Assembly (NCBI RefSeq): GCF_004122735.1
Contig: NZ_SDIF01000062.1
Span: 1 to 39,520 of the forward strand
Length of the DNA: 39,520 nucleotides
Source: Streptomyces sioyaensis
Lineage (GTDB): Bacteria; Actinomycetota; Actinomycetes; Streptomycetales; Streptomycetaceae
Direction of reading: 5' to 3'
This document shows positions 15,752 to 24,627 of the stretch, piece by piece (the first letter of the stretch is position 1; every line of letters starts with the position of its first letter). The translations under genes were made by a program, and so were the position numbers. A model generated the notes under the pieces. The model was not told the DNA's origin, made no database searches, and saw only the letters and a list, made by a program, of their open reading frames with translations.

Positions 15752-16285
15752 GTGGCAATGGAGGCCGGCCCTCGCAACACAGCGCAGCAACCGGACAGCG
15801 GTGCGGAGACGGCGCCGCTGACCGATGACGGTCCGGACACCCGTGACGGTCTGTCCGGCGCCGCCGGCGACCCGCTCACCGACCCCGCGACCCTGGACGA
15901 CCCCGAGGGCTTCGACGCCGGTGCCGAACGGCCCGGCGAGGGCGGTGAGTCCTTCCGGGAACTGCGCCCGCCGCGCCGGCTGCGACTGTGGCAGCTGGCG
16001 CCGGTCGTCGGCCTCGCCGCGCTCGGCTCGCTGATGTTCGCCTTCCCGCTCGCCTTCGAGTTCGGCGGCGACGGCGGCGCGGTGATCGCGATGCTCGGCC
16101 TGCTGCTGTGCTGCTGCGCCGCCGGCTGGGGCATGATGGCCGCCCGCCGCGTCCACTACACCTGGCCCGGCCTCCCGGTGCCCGGCTCCGGCGGCCGCGC
16201 CGGCTGGCGCGTGGTGCTGATCTACGCCCTCGTGGTCGCCGTCCCGGCGGCGCTGGCGATCTGGCGCGTGGCGCGGCTGCGCTGA
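15752..16285 (+). CDS. hypothetical membrane protein with three helices
   Basis: 177-residue protein with a disordered acidic first half (about 1-70) and three hydrophobic segments: LWQLAPVVGLAALGSLMFAF, GAVIAMLGLLLCCCAAGWGMM and WRVVLIYALVVAVPAALAIW. It ends WRVARLR. There is no catalytic motif, and the Cys triplet in helix 2 is notable. The start is either GTG 15752 (GGAGG 4 nt upstream) or ATG 15758 (same site, 10 nt). It lies between miaA and dapF on the same strand and is followed by a hairpin. Function unknown. Confidence 0.75.
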   Translation: MAMEAGPRNTAQQPDSGAETAPLTDDGPDTRDGLSGAAGDPLTDPATLDDPEGFDAGAERPGEGGESFRELRPPRRLRLWQLAPVVGLAALGSLMFAFPLAFEFGGDGGAVIAMLGLLLCCCAAGWGMMAARRVHYTWPGLPVPGSGGRAGWRVVLIYALVVAVPAALAIWRVARLR

Positions 16286-16342
16286 GCTGCGTGGCTGGTG
16301 GTTTGCCCAGCTCGTTCTTACCCCGGCTAGGTTTTTTCCCCG

Positions 16343-16371
16343 CCGCCCACCCCCCTTCGGGGGGTGGGCGG
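16343..16371. terminator. hairpin with UUCG loop after the membrane-protein gene
   Basis: Perfect 13-bp stem (16343-16355 with 16359-16371) closed by TTC, giving a cUUCGg-type loop. A run of six T (16332-16337) lies before the stem rather than after it. It probably ends the miaA-side transcript. The surrounding 16290-16375 may be a repeated Streptomyces intergenic element. Confidence 0.7.
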
Positions 16372-16448
16372 GTGTAGAGGGCAGGTTCGGCCCGCGCGGC
16401 CACGTCCCACCTCCGCCCCCGCTCCCCCCGCTTCCCCCGCCCTCCCCG

Positions 16449-16454
16449 TACGAT
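16449..16454 (+). promoter_or_regulatory. candidate -10 of leaderless dapF mRNA
   Basis: TACGAT lies exactly 6 nt before the GTG of dapF, and no Shine-Dalgarno spacing is possible. The same hexamer and spacing recur at 39400. Confidence 0.5.
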
Positions 16455-16460
16455 GCCAGG

Positions 16461-17336
16461 GTGACCAGTACGCAGCGCCTCGCCTTTCTCAAGGGCCACG
16501 GCACCGAGAACGACTTCGTGATCGTCCCCGACCCGGACGGCCTGCTCGACCTGTCCGCGAGCGCCGTCGCCAGGATCTGTGACCGGCGAGCCGGCCTCGG
16601 TGGCGACGGTGTGCTGCGCGTCGTCCGGTCCGCCGCACACCCGGAGGCGCGTGCCCAGGCCGGCGAGGCCGAGTGGTTCATGGACTACCGCAACGGCGAC
16701 GGCTCGATCGCCGAGATGTGCGGCAACGGCGTCCGCGTCTTCGCGCGCTATCTGCTGCACGCCGGCCTGGTCGAGGCCGGCGACCTCGCCATCGCCACCC
16801 GCGCCGGCATCCGCCGTGTCCACCTCGCCAAGAGCGGCGATGTGACGGTCTCCATGGGCCGCGCGGAGCTCCCTGCGGAGAGCGTCGTCGTCACGCTCGA
16901 CGGCCGCAGCTGGCCGGCCCGGAACGTGAACATGGGCAACCCGCACGCCGTCGCCTTCGTCGAGGATCTGGCCCACGCCGGCGACCTGCGGGACGTACCG
17001 CCGTTCAGCCCAGCGGCGGTTTATCCCGACGGCGTCAACATCGAGTTCGTCGTCGACCGCGGTCCGCACCATGTGGCGATGCGGGTTCACGAGCGAGGCT
17101 CGGGGGAGACCCGCTCCTGTGGCACCGGCGCCTGCGCGGTCGCCGTCGCGGCCGCCCGCAGGGACGGACTGGATCCGGCCGACACCGGAGCCCCCGTCAC
17201 ATACACGGTCGATGTGCTCGGCGGCAGCCTGACGATCACCGAGCTGCCCGACGGCACGGTGGAGATGACCGGGCCCGCCGAGATCGTCGCCGAGGGCACC
17301 TTCGAGGCCGCCTGGCTGGCCGGCGCGCTCGCCTGA
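16461..17336 (+). CDS. dapF: diaminopimelate epimerase DapF
   Basis: 291-residue cofactor-free racemase converting LL- to meso-diaminopimelate for lysine. Streptomyces walls contain the LL form, so here it mainly serves lysine supply. The two catalytic cysteines are visible: Cys87 in EMCGNGVRVFARYL and Cys220 in SCGTGACAVAVAA. KGHGTENDFVIV at the start, NMGNPHAVAF and GVNIEFV are further family signatures. The GTG start fits a leaderless mRNA. The next gene, rsh, starts 195 nt downstream with its own upstream palindrome. Confidence 0.97.
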   Translation: MTSTQRLAFLKGHGTENDFVIVPDPDGLLDLSASAVARICDRRAGLGGDGVLRVVRSAAHPEARAQAGEAEWFMDYRNGDGSIAEMCGNGVRVFARYLLHAGLVEAGDLAIATRAGIRRVHLAKSGDVTVSMGRAELPAESVVVTLDGRSWPARNVNMGNPHAVAFVEDLAHAGDLRDVPPFSPAAVYPDGVNIEFVVDRGPHHVAMRVHERGSGETRSCGTGACAVAVAAARRDGLDPADTGAPVTYTVDVLGGSLTITELPDGTVEMTGPAEIVAEGTFEAAWLAGALA

Positions 17337-17407
17337 CGCTCCCCGCGGCGTCCCGGGTTCCGCTCGCCCGCGAGGAGCGGTTCCGGCCAAAAGTTTCGCT
17401 CGAACGG

Positions 17408-17421
17408 GTGATCCGTATCAC
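17408..17421. promoter_or_regulatory. palindrome upstream of rsh
   Basis: GTGAT-CCGT-ATCAC is a perfect 5-bp inverted repeat with a 4-bp centre, about 110 nt before the rsh start. It is a candidate binding site for a dimeric regulator; nothing else supports it. Confidence 0.3.
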
Positions 17422-17531
17422 TCTGAGCAAGAGGCGAACAGCGCTGCGTGATGGGCTCGATAGCATCAAGCACCGGCCCGGACGTCGGAACCGACGCATC
17501 CCACCGCCGGTCGACGCTGCCGGAGGTGCCC

Positions 17532-19724
17532 ATGAGCGCAGAGGCCACTGACCCTGGTAACCATGGAGCGGCGGCCCGCAAGCGCGGCCGCCGTCGACTG
17601 GAACTCCGAGGACTGCGCCGTATCGGCCGCGCCGCGCTGCTCGGCCCGGCCCCGCGCGACGGTCTCCCGCACGCCCTCAAGCACGTCGCCAAGGTGCACC
17701 GCCACCACCACCCGGACGCCGATCTGGAAACCCTCACCCAGGCCTATCTGCTCGCCGAGTCCTCGCACCGCGGGCAGGTGCGCAAGAGCGGCGAGCCGTA
17801 CATCACCCACCCGCTCGCGGTGACCCTCATCCTCGCCGAACTGGGCGCGGAAACCACGACCTTGACCGCCTCCCTGCTCCACGACACCGTCGAGGACACG
17901 GAAGTGACGCTGGATCAGGTACGGGAACTGTTCGGGGAGGAGGTCTGTTATCTCGTCGACGGTGTCACCAAGCTGGAGAAGGTCGACTACGGCGCCGCCG
18001 CCGAGCCGGAGACCTTCCGCAAGATGCTGGTGGCGACGGGCAACGACGTCCGGGTGATGTCCATCAAACTCGCCGACCGGCTGCACAACATGCGCACCCT
18101 CGGCGTGATGCGCCCCGAGAAGCAGGCCCGGATCGCCAAGGTGACCCGCGACGTGCTGATCCCGCTCGCCGAACGCCTCGGTGTCCAGGCGCTGAAGGCC
18201 GAGCTGGAGGACCTGGTCTTCGCGATCCTGCACCCCGAGGAGTACGCCACCACCCGGGCCCTGGTCGGGGAGTACGCCGCCCGGCCCGATCCGCTCGCCG
18301 TCCTCGCCGCGCGGATGCGCACGGTCCTGGACGAGGCCGGCATCGACGCCGAAGTCCACGTCCGTCCACGGCACTTCGTCTCCGTGCACCGCGTTCGCCT
18401 CGCGCGCCGTGAGCTGACCGGCGCGGACCTGGGGCGGCTGCTGGTGCTGGTGGCCGAGGACGCCGACTGCTATGCCGTCCTCGGCGAGCTGCACACCTGC
18501 TTCACCCCGGTCGTCTCCGAGTTCAAGGACTTCATCGCGGCCCCCAAGTTCAACCTCTACCAGTCGCTGCACACCGCGGTCACCGGCCCGTCGGGGGAGA
18601 TCGCCGAGACCCTGATCCGTACGCACCAGATGCACCGGGTCGCCGAGGCCGGAGTGATCGCGCTGGGCAATCCGTACGCACCCACGGACGGCGCGGACGC
18701 CCCCGAGGGCGAGCGGGCCGACCCGACCCGCCCCGGATGGCTCTCCCGCCTGCTGGAGTGGCAGCGCACCACCCCCGACCCGGACACCTTCTGGACCTCG
18801 CTGCGCGATGATCTCGCCCAGGACCGGGAGATCACGGTCTTCTGCGCCGACGCCCCGTCGGACGGCTCGTCCGGCCTCACGGGCGGCACCATCGGCCTGC
18901 CCGCCGGGGCCAGTTGTGTGGATGCCGCATACGAGCGGCACGGCGAGGCGGCCCACTGCTGTATCGGCGCCCGGGTCAACGGCCGGCTCGCCACCCTCTC
19001 CACCGTCCTGCACGACGGCGACAGCCTGCAGCTGCTGATGGCCCCGGACTCCGCGGCCGGGCCGCTGCCGGAGTGGCTCGACCACGCCCGCACCCCCGCC
19101 GCCCGGCTCGCCATCGCCCGGTGGCTGGCTGCGCGGCAGGACCCCGGCGTCCGCCCGGCCGGGCCCGGCGAGACGAGCGCCACGGTGCCCCCCGCCGACC
19201 GCCGCACCGCAGGCCAGGTCCGCTCCGGAGCGGACCCGCTCCCCGCCTCGCCGCTCGCGGTGGCGGATCTGCCGGGTGCGACGGTACGGCTGGCCGGCTG
19301 CTGCACCCCGGTGCCGCCGGACACCGTCACCGGATTCGCCGTACGCGGCGGCACGGTCACCGTGCACCGCGCCCTGTGCCCCGTCGTGGCGCGGATGGCC
19401 GCCACCGGCCGGCAGCCGGTCGGGGTGCACTGGCGCGGCGCCGGCCACGGCGGCCACGGCTGCCGGGTCACCCTCCTGGCCGAGGCCTTCAGCCGGCCGC
19501 ACCTCCTCGCCGACCTCACCGAGGCCATCGCCTCCCAGGGGGCCGCCGTGGTGTCGGCCGCCGTCGAACCCCCGCACGAACAGCGGGTCCGCCACACCTA
19601 CACCCTGCATCTGCCGAACGCCGCCGGACTGCCGTCCCTGATGCGGGCCATGCGCCAAGTGCCGGGCGTCTTCGACGTGTTGCGGGCCGGCCGCGCCCGC
19701 CAGGCCGCGGTCGTGCGCCCCTGA
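17532..19724 (+). CDS. rshA: RelA/SpoT homologue (RshA-type (p)ppGpp enzyme)
   Basis: 730-residue RelA/SpoT homologue that controls the alarmone (p)ppGpp. The N-terminal HD hydrolase domain is intact: AESSHRGQVRKSGEPYITHPLAV, SLLHDTVEDTEV (His117, Asp118) and KLADRLHNMRTL. The synthetase domain is diverged. RPRHFVSVHRV replaces the usual GRPKxxYSIYRK, and ETLIRT replaces EVQIRT, although the Glu, FKDFIAAPKFN and YQSLHT are kept. TGS, zinc-finger-like (CCTPVPPDTVTGF) and ACT parts follow. The ATG at 17532 has GGAGG 6 nt upstream. Its place beside dapF and hflX matches the second S. coelicolor homologue rshA as I remember it. Hydrolysis is expected; synthesis may be weak. Confidence 0.88.
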   Translation: MSAEATDPGNHGAAARKRGRRRLELRGLRRIGRAALLGPAPRDGLPHALKHVAKVHRHHHPDADLETLTQAYLLAESSHRGQVRKSGEPYITHPLAVTLILAELGAETTTLTASLLHDTVEDTEVTLDQVRELFGEEVCYLVDGVTKLEKVDYGAAAEPETFRKMLVATGNDVRVMSIKLADRLHNMRTLGVMRPEKQARIAKVTRDVLIPLAERLGVQALKAELEDLVFAILHPEEYATTRALVGEYAARPDPLAVLAARMRTVLDEAGIDAEVHVRPRHFVSVHRVRLARRELTGADLGRLLVLVAEDADCYAVLGELHTCFTPVVSEFKDFIAAPKFNLYQSLHTAVTGPSGEIAETLIRTHQMHRVAEAGVIALGNPYAPTDGADAPEGERADPTRPGWLSRLLEWQRTTPDPDTFWTSLRDDLAQDREITVFCADAPSDGSSGLTGGTIGLPAGASCVDAAYERHGEAAHCCIGARVNGRLATLSTVLHDGDSLQLLMAPDSAAGPLPEWLDHARTPAARLAIARWLAARQDPGVRPAGPGETSATVPPADRRTAGQVRSGADPLPASPLAVADLPGATVRLAGCCTPVPPDTVTGFAVRGGTVTVHRALCPVVARMAATGRQPVGVHWRGAGHGGHGCRVTLLAEAFSRPHLLADLTEAIASQGAAVVSAAVEPPHEQRVRHTYTLHLPNAAGLPSLMRAMRQVPGVFDVLRAGRARQAAVVRP

Positions 19725-19869
19725 GGGCCCCGAGGGGACGGAAGATGACGGTCCGTCGGAATCCGGTCTCCGCCTGGCGGCGTAAGACGGGCGCCCGATC
19801 CGCCGCCCGTTCGGGTGCCGTTTGCCGCCTCACCCGCGCCGGAGGGGGCCGCGTTGGTAGCCGTAGTGC

Positions 19870-21600
19870 ATGTCCCTTCCCCTGCGTCGCCCGTCCCGCG
19901 ACCCCGCTCGCGCCGTCCCCGCCCGCGCTCTGCCCCGTACCCTGCGCGGCCGGCTCCCGTGGGCTGTCCGCCGGGCCGCCGTCCTCGGTCTGGCCGCCGC
20001 CTGCCTCGGCCTGACCGCACCACCGGCTCCCGGAGAGGCGCAAGGCCTCGGTGACCGCCTCTTCCCCACCCTCGGCAACACCGGCTACGACGTCACGTCC
20101 TACGACGTCTCCCTGGACTACTCCGGCCACAACAACCGGCCGATGAACGTCACCACCGAGATCACCGCCCAGGCCACCACCGAGCTCGACCACCTCAACC
20201 TCGACTTCGCCCGCGGCACCGTACGCTCCGTGACGATCGGCGGCCAGCCTGCGCGGCACGAGCAGCACGGCGAGGACCTCGTCCTCACCCCGGCCTTCCA
20301 TGTCTCCCGGGGACAGGAGGTGAAGATCTCCGTCCAGCACACCACCGACCCGCGCGGCACGGGCGACGGCGGCTGGATCCGCACCGCCGACGGGCTGGCG
20401 ATGGCCAACCAGGCCGATGCCGCGCACCGCGTATTCCCCTGCAACGACCACCCCTCCGACAAGGCGCTCTTCACCTTCCGCATCACCGCGCCCCAGGAGC
20501 TGACCGCCGTCGCCAACGGGCTGCCCCAGGGCACCGCCACCCGCGCGGCGCGCCGCACCTGGACCTACCGCACCGCCCACCCCATGGCGACCGAGCTCGC
20601 CCAGGTCTCCATCGGGAAGTCCAGCGTGCTGCTGCACCACGGACCCCACGGCCTGCCGATCCGCGATGTCGTCCCGACCGCGGACCGCCCCGCCCTCGCG
20701 CGCTGGCTCGGCAGGACCGCGGACCACGTGGCCTGGATGGAGCGCAAGGTCGGCCCCTACCCCTTCGAGGCGTACGGGGTGCTGATCGCCAATGCCACCA
20801 CCGGCTTCGAGCTGGAGACCCAGACCCTCTCGCTCTTCGAGAAGCCCCTGTTCGGCGCGAACCAGCTGCCCGGCTGGTACGTCGAGTCGGTGATGGTGCA
20901 CGAGCTGGCCCACCAGTGGTTCGGCGACAGCGTCAGCCCGCGCCGCTGGTCCGACGTCTGGCTCAACGAGGCCCATGCCACCTGGTACGAAGCGCTCTAC
21001 GCCCAGGAGCGGGGCGACAAGCGGGCCTCGCTGGAGACGCGTATGCACCGCGCCTACCAGCAGTCCAACGGCTGGCGCGCCGAGGGCGGGCCGCCCGCCG
21101 CGCCCAAGGCCCCCAGCCCGGGACAGAAGATCAGCATCTTCCGCCCGGTCGTCTACGACGGCAGCGCGCTGGTCCTGTACGCCCTGCGGCAGAAGATCGG
21201 CCCCGCGGCCTTCGACCGCCTCGAACGCGAGTGGGTGGCCCGGCACCGTGACGGTGTCGCCGACACCGCCGACTTCGTCCAGCTGGCCTCGGAGGTCGCC
21301 GGACAGCAGCTCACCGATTTCTTCCAGGAATGGCTCTACGGCGACCGGACCCCGCCGATGCCGGGGCACCCGGACTGGCGCTCCGCGGGCGCGGTGACCC
21401 CCGTCCCCAAGGGGACCGCCGAAGCCCCGGCGCCCAAGAGCACCGGCGGGAGCGCGGCACCCAAGGGAACCGCGGGAACGCCCGCGCCCAAGACTGCCGC
21501 CCAGGCGCCCGGCCCGAACGGTGCCGCCGGGACCCCCGCGCCCCAGGGGGCTGCTCGGGTCCCCGCGACCAGGGGGCCCGCCGGGGCCCGTGTGCCCTAG
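19870..21600 (+). CDS. secreted M1 family metallopeptidase
   Basis: 576-residue zinc aminopeptidase-type protein of peptidase family M1. An N-terminal twin-Arg-rich lead and a hydrophobic segment (AAVLGLAAACLGLTAPPAP) indicate export. The zinc site is complete: HELAHQWFG (His344, Glu345, His348) followed 18 residues later by Glu367 in LNEAHATW. The beta-rich N-terminal domain (YDVSLDY, LNLDFA) fits the family, and the C-terminal domain is short. The last 65 or so residues are an Ala/Pro/Lys/Gly repeat (APKGTAG-like units), probably a wall-spanning or disordered tail. It starts 145 nt after rsh, and hflX follows on the same strand. Confidence 0.92.
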   Translation: MSLPLRRPSRDPARAVPARALPRTLRGRLPWAVRRAAVLGLAAACLGLTAPPAPGEAQGLGDRLFPTLGNTGYDVTSYDVSLDYSGHNNRPMNVTTEITAQATTELDHLNLDFARGTVRSVTIGGQPARHEQHGEDLVLTPAFHVSRGQEVKISVQHTTDPRGTGDGGWIRTADGLAMANQADAAHRVFPCNDHPSDKALFTFRITAPQELTAVANGLPQGTATRAARRTWTYRTAHPMATELAQVSIGKSSVLLHHGPHGLPIRDVVPTADRPALARWLGRTADHVAWMERKVGPYPFEAYGVLIANATTGFELETQTLSLFEKPLFGANQLPGWYVESVMVHELAHQWFGDSVSPRRWSDVWLNEAHATWYEALYAQERGDKRASLETRMHRAYQQSNGWRAEGGPPAAPKAPSPGQKISIFRPVVYDGSALVLYALRQKIGPAAFDRLEREWVARHRDGVADTADFVQLASEVAGQQLTDFFQEWLYGDRTPPMPGHPDWRSAGAVTPVPKGTAEAPAPKSTGGSAAPKGTAGTPAPKTAAQAPGPNGAAGTPAPQGAARVPATRGPAGARVP

Positions 21601-21844
21601 GGGGCTGCCCGGGCGCCCGGCGCCGGGGGAGGGGCCGGAACTCCGGGGAAACCCGCGTGACGGCCCTTTCCGGTCGTGGGACCATCATGGGGTCGGCACC
21701 GGCCGGGCCGGGGAATCTCCGGGACGGCTCGGACGTTGACACCTTCGACGGCCGCGGATCTCCCGCGACGGTCGTGGCACCACCGACAGTCCCGGTGGGG
21801 GCAGCAGGTCCCCGCAAGGGCTCACCGACGACGCAAAGGATCAA

Positions 21845-23332
21845 ATGACCTCCTCTTCTTCCCTTCCGCAGGACCGGCAGCGCCTCTCCGAGAGCCTTCG
21901 GGCCCACGCCCTGATGGAAGAGGACGTCGCCTGGAGCCACGAGATCGACGGGGAGCGTGACGGCGAGCAGTACGACCGTTCGGCACGCGCCGCGCTGCGC
22001 CGTGTGGCGGGCCTCTCCACCGAGCTCGAGGACGTCACCGAGGTCGAGTACCGGCAGCTCCGTCTGGAGCGGGTGGTGCTCGTCGGCGTCTGGACCACGG
22101 GCACGGTCCAGGAGGCGGAGAACTCCCTCGCCGAGCTCGCCGCCCTGGCCGAGACCGCCGGCGCCATGGTGCTCGACGGCGTCATCCAGCGCCGCGACAA
22201 GCCCGACCCGGCCACCTACATCGGCTCGGGCAAGGCCTTGGAGCTGCGCGACATCGTGCTCGAATCCGGGGCCGACACCGTGGTCTGTGACGGTGAGCTC
22301 TCCCCGGGCCAGCTGATCCACCTCGAGGACGTCGTCAAGGTCAAGGTGGTCGACCGGACCGCCCTGATCCTCGACATCTTCGCCCAGCACGCCAAGTCCC
22401 GGGAGGGCAAGGCGCAGGTCTCGCTGGCGCAGATGCAGTACATGCTCCCCAGGCTCCGTGGCTGGGGTCAGTCGCTGTCCCGGCAGATGGGTGGTGGTGG
22501 CTCCGGTTCGGCCGGCGGCGGCATGGCCACCCGTGGCCCCGGTGAGACCAAGATCGAGACGGACCGTCGGCGGATCCGCGAGAAGATGGCGAAGATGCGC
22601 CGGGAGATCGCGGAGATGAAGACCGGCCGGGACATCAAGCGCCAGGAGCGCCGGCGCCACAAGGTCCCCTCGGTCGCCATCGCCGGCTACACCAACGCCG
22701 GCAAGTCCTCGCTGCTCAACCGCCTCACCGGCGCCGGCGTCCTGGTGGAGAACGCCCTGTTCGCCACCCTGGACCCGACCGTCCGCCGGGCCGAGACGCC
22801 CAGCGGACGGCTCTACACCCTCGCCGACACCGTCGGCTTCGTCCGGCATCTGCCGCACCACCTCGTCGAGGCGTTCCGCTCCACGATGGAGGAGGTCGGC
22901 GAGTCCGATCTCATCCTGCATGTGGTCGACGGTTCGCATCCGGTGCCCGAGGAGCAGCTGGCCGCCGTACGCGAGGTGATCCGCGAGGTGGGCGCGACGG
23001 ACGTGCCCGAGATCGTGGTCGTCAACAAGGCCGACGCGGCCGATCCGCTGGTGCTGCAGCGTCTGCTGCGCCAGGAGAAGCACGCGCTGGCGGTCTCGGC
23101 CCGTACGGGCCAGGGCATGGCGGAGCTGCTGGAGCTGCTCGACGAGGAACTCCCCCGGCCGCAGATCGAGATCGAGGTGCTGGTGCCCTACACGAAGGGC
23201 GCCCTGGTCTCGCGGGCGCATGCCGAGGGCGAGGTCATCTCCGAGGAGCACACCGCCGACGGCACGGTCCTCAAGGCGCGGGTGCACGAGGAACTGGCCG
23301 CCGCGTTCGAGCCGTTCGTGGCGGCGGCGTAA
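21845..23332 (+). CDS. hflX: ribosome-associated GTPase HflX
   Basis: 495-residue GTPase that splits stalled or stress-inactivated 70S ribosomes. An acidic N-terminal extension precedes the HflX nucleotide-binding domain (ERVVLVGVWTTGT to AQHAKSREGKAQVSLAQMQYMLPRL). The glycine-rich segment GGGGSGSAGGG and RGPGETKIETDRRRI follow. The G domain has G1 GYTNAGKSS from residue 281, G3 DTVGFVRHLP and G4 NKAD. The ATG at 21845 has AAAGGA 4 nt upstream. A TTGACA at 21736-21741 could be a -35 for its promoter in the 244-nt gap. A very long hairpin ends it. Confidence 0.97.
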   Translation: MTSSSSLPQDRQRLSESLRAHALMEEDVAWSHEIDGERDGEQYDRSARAALRRVAGLSTELEDVTEVEYRQLRLERVVLVGVWTTGTVQEAENSLAELAALAETAGAMVLDGVIQRRDKPDPATYIGSGKALELRDIVLESGADTVVCDGELSPGQLIHLEDVVKVKVVDRTALILDIFAQHAKSREGKAQVSLAQMQYMLPRLRGWGQSLSRQMGGGGSGSAGGGMATRGPGETKIETDRRRIREKMAKMRREIAEMKTGRDIKRQERRRHKVPSVAIAGYTNAGKSSLLNRLTGAGVLVENALFATLDPTVRRAETPSGRLYTLADTVGFVRHLPHHLVEAFRSTMEEVGESDLILHVVDGSHPVPEEQLAAVREVIREVGATDVPEIVVVNKADAADPLVLQRLLRQEKHALAVSARTGQGMAELLELLDEELPRPQIEIEVLVPYTKGALVSRAHAEGEVISEEHTADGTVLKARVHEELAAAFEPFVAAA

Positions 23333-23338
23333 CCGCTG

Positions 23339-23398
23339 CACAGACAGGCCGAAGGCCCGCCCCCGGTCTCCCGGGGGCGGGCCTTCGGCCTGTCTGTG
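23339..23398. terminator. 28-bp bidirectional terminator
   Basis: Perfect 28-bp stem (23339-23366 with 23371-23398) around a 4-nt loop, between the convergent hflX and trypsin-like genes. It starts 6 nt after the hflX stop. Confidence 0.95.
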
Positions 23399-23436
23399 GA
23401 GGGGAGGGCGCCGCGGACGGCGCCCTCCTCACCGGG

Positions 23437-24627
23437 CTACTGCTTGGTCGCCCACTTCTGGCTCATCTTGTCGAAGATGGCCTTGGCCTCGGGGCCCAGG
23501 TGCGGGGCGGCCGACCAGCGGGCCGGACGCGGCCCCATCGACATGTTGGAGACCAGCACCGGCTTGCCGTCGGCGCCCTTGATGAACCAGGGGCCACCGG
23601 AGGAACCGCCGGTCATGGTGCAGCCGATCCGGTACATGGTCGGCTTCTTGGCGTCCATCGACAGCCGGGTCGGCTTGTCGGTGCACTGCTGCTGCGCCGC
23701 ACCGTCGAACGGCGGCTCGGCCGGGTAACCCTGCGCCGTCATGCTCGGGATCTTGGCCATCGCCGGCGCGTTGAAGTCGACCTGGTAGGCGCCGCCGGCC
23801 ACCTCTTCCAGCGACTTGCCGCCGGTGTTCTCCTCCGGCTTCACATGCATCAGCGCGAAGTCGTACGGGGCCATCGGCACGCCGGGAACGGCGCCGCCGG
23901 CCTTGATCCACTCGCTGGACGTCGCCATGTCGTCCGCCCACCACTTGCCCGACGGGACGCGGTCCTCGAAGGGGGTGGTCTTCAACTTGTCGGCGGAGCC
24001 GCCGTTCTTGTTGAAGTTCGGCACGAACATCATGTTGCGGTACCAGCCGCCGTTCTTGCCGGCGTGCACACAGTGCGCCGCGGTCCACACCAGGTTGGAC
24101 TTACCGGGGTGCGCCGGGTCCTTGACGACGGTGGCGGAGCAACGCGAGCCGCCCTCAGGGGTGCTGAACAGCAGCAGGCCCACGCCGGGAGCGGTGGAGG
24201 TGTACGGGGTCCTGACGGGACGGGCCGGGACGGCGGCGGGCTCAGGGTCGGTCTTGCCCTGGTCCTCGGAGATGTCCTCGGGCTTGCTGGGGTCCTGGGG
24301 CGGCTTGACCTTGTCGATCTTGTCCTTGTCCCAGAAGTCCTTGATGATCGGGTTGATGAACTCCCCGGCCTCCCGGAGCCACTTGTCCCGGTCCCAGTTC
24401 TTCCACTCGCCGTTCTTCCACTTGTCCAGGTTGATGCCGTGTTCCTTGAGCTTGTCCTGGATGTCCTGAGGAATCTTGAAATCACCCCCGCCCGTGGTGT
24501 CCTGGGCCGCGGCCTGGCTGGGCTTGGCGTCCGCGTTGTCGCCCCCCGGTCCACAGCCGGTGGCGGTCAGCGCCACGACGGCGGTGAGGGCGGCGGCGGC
24601 CAGGACCGGCCGACGTATGGATCGCAT
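23437..24627 (-). CDS. trypsin-like serine peptidase, lipoprotein
   Basis: 396-residue exported lipoprotein. The signal is MRSIRRPVLAAAALTAVVAL with lipobox LTATGC (Cys25). A Lys/Trp/Asp-rich charged stalk (about 50-130, with KNGEWKNWDRDKW) links it to a chymotrypsin-fold domain. The catalytic triad is visible: His185 in VWTAAHC, Asp256 in APYDFALMHV and Ser343 in TGGSSGGPWF. Cys residues around CSATVV and AAHC suggest a disulfide. The start has GGGGGA 9 nt upstream. It is monocistronic and converges on hflX. It resembles V8/glutamyl-type peptidases; its substrate is unknown. Confidence 0.9.
   Translation of the reverse strand: MRSIRRPVLAAAALTAVVALTATGCGPGGDNADAKPSQAAAQDTTGGGDFKIPQDIQDKLKEHGINLDKWKNGEWKNWDRDKWLREAGEFINPIIKDFWDKDKIDKVKPPQDPSKPEDISEDQGKTDPEPAAVPARPVRTPYTSTAPGVGLLLFSTPEGGSRCSATVVKDPAHPGKSNLVWTAAHCVHAGKNGGWYRNMMFVPNFNKNGGSADKLKTTPFEDRVPSGKWWADDMATSSEWIKAGGAVPGVPMAPYDFALMHVKPEENTGGKSLEEVAGGAYQVDFNAPAMAKIPSMTAQGYPAEPPFDGAAQQQCTDKPTRLSMDAKKPTMYRIGCTMTGGSSGGPWFIKGADGKPVLVSNMSMGPRPARWSAAPHLGPEAKAIFDKMSQKWATKQ

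Noticed and set aside
14711..16371. Fusion of miaA and the membrane-protein gene into one unit with dapF
   Set aside because: A strong hairpin at 16343-16371 and a -10-like site just before dapF argue for a separate dapF transcript.
16343..16371. 6C-type structured RNA
   Set aside because: It contains C-runs, but here they lie in the stem paired with G and not in loops, so the 6C pattern is not met.
17466..19658. 730-codon minus-strand frame opposite rsh, and similar long frames opposite hflX (21311-23341) and the helicase gene (30930-32801)
   Set aside because: All mirror well-supported plus-strand genes and lack ribosome-binding sites and recognisable domains.
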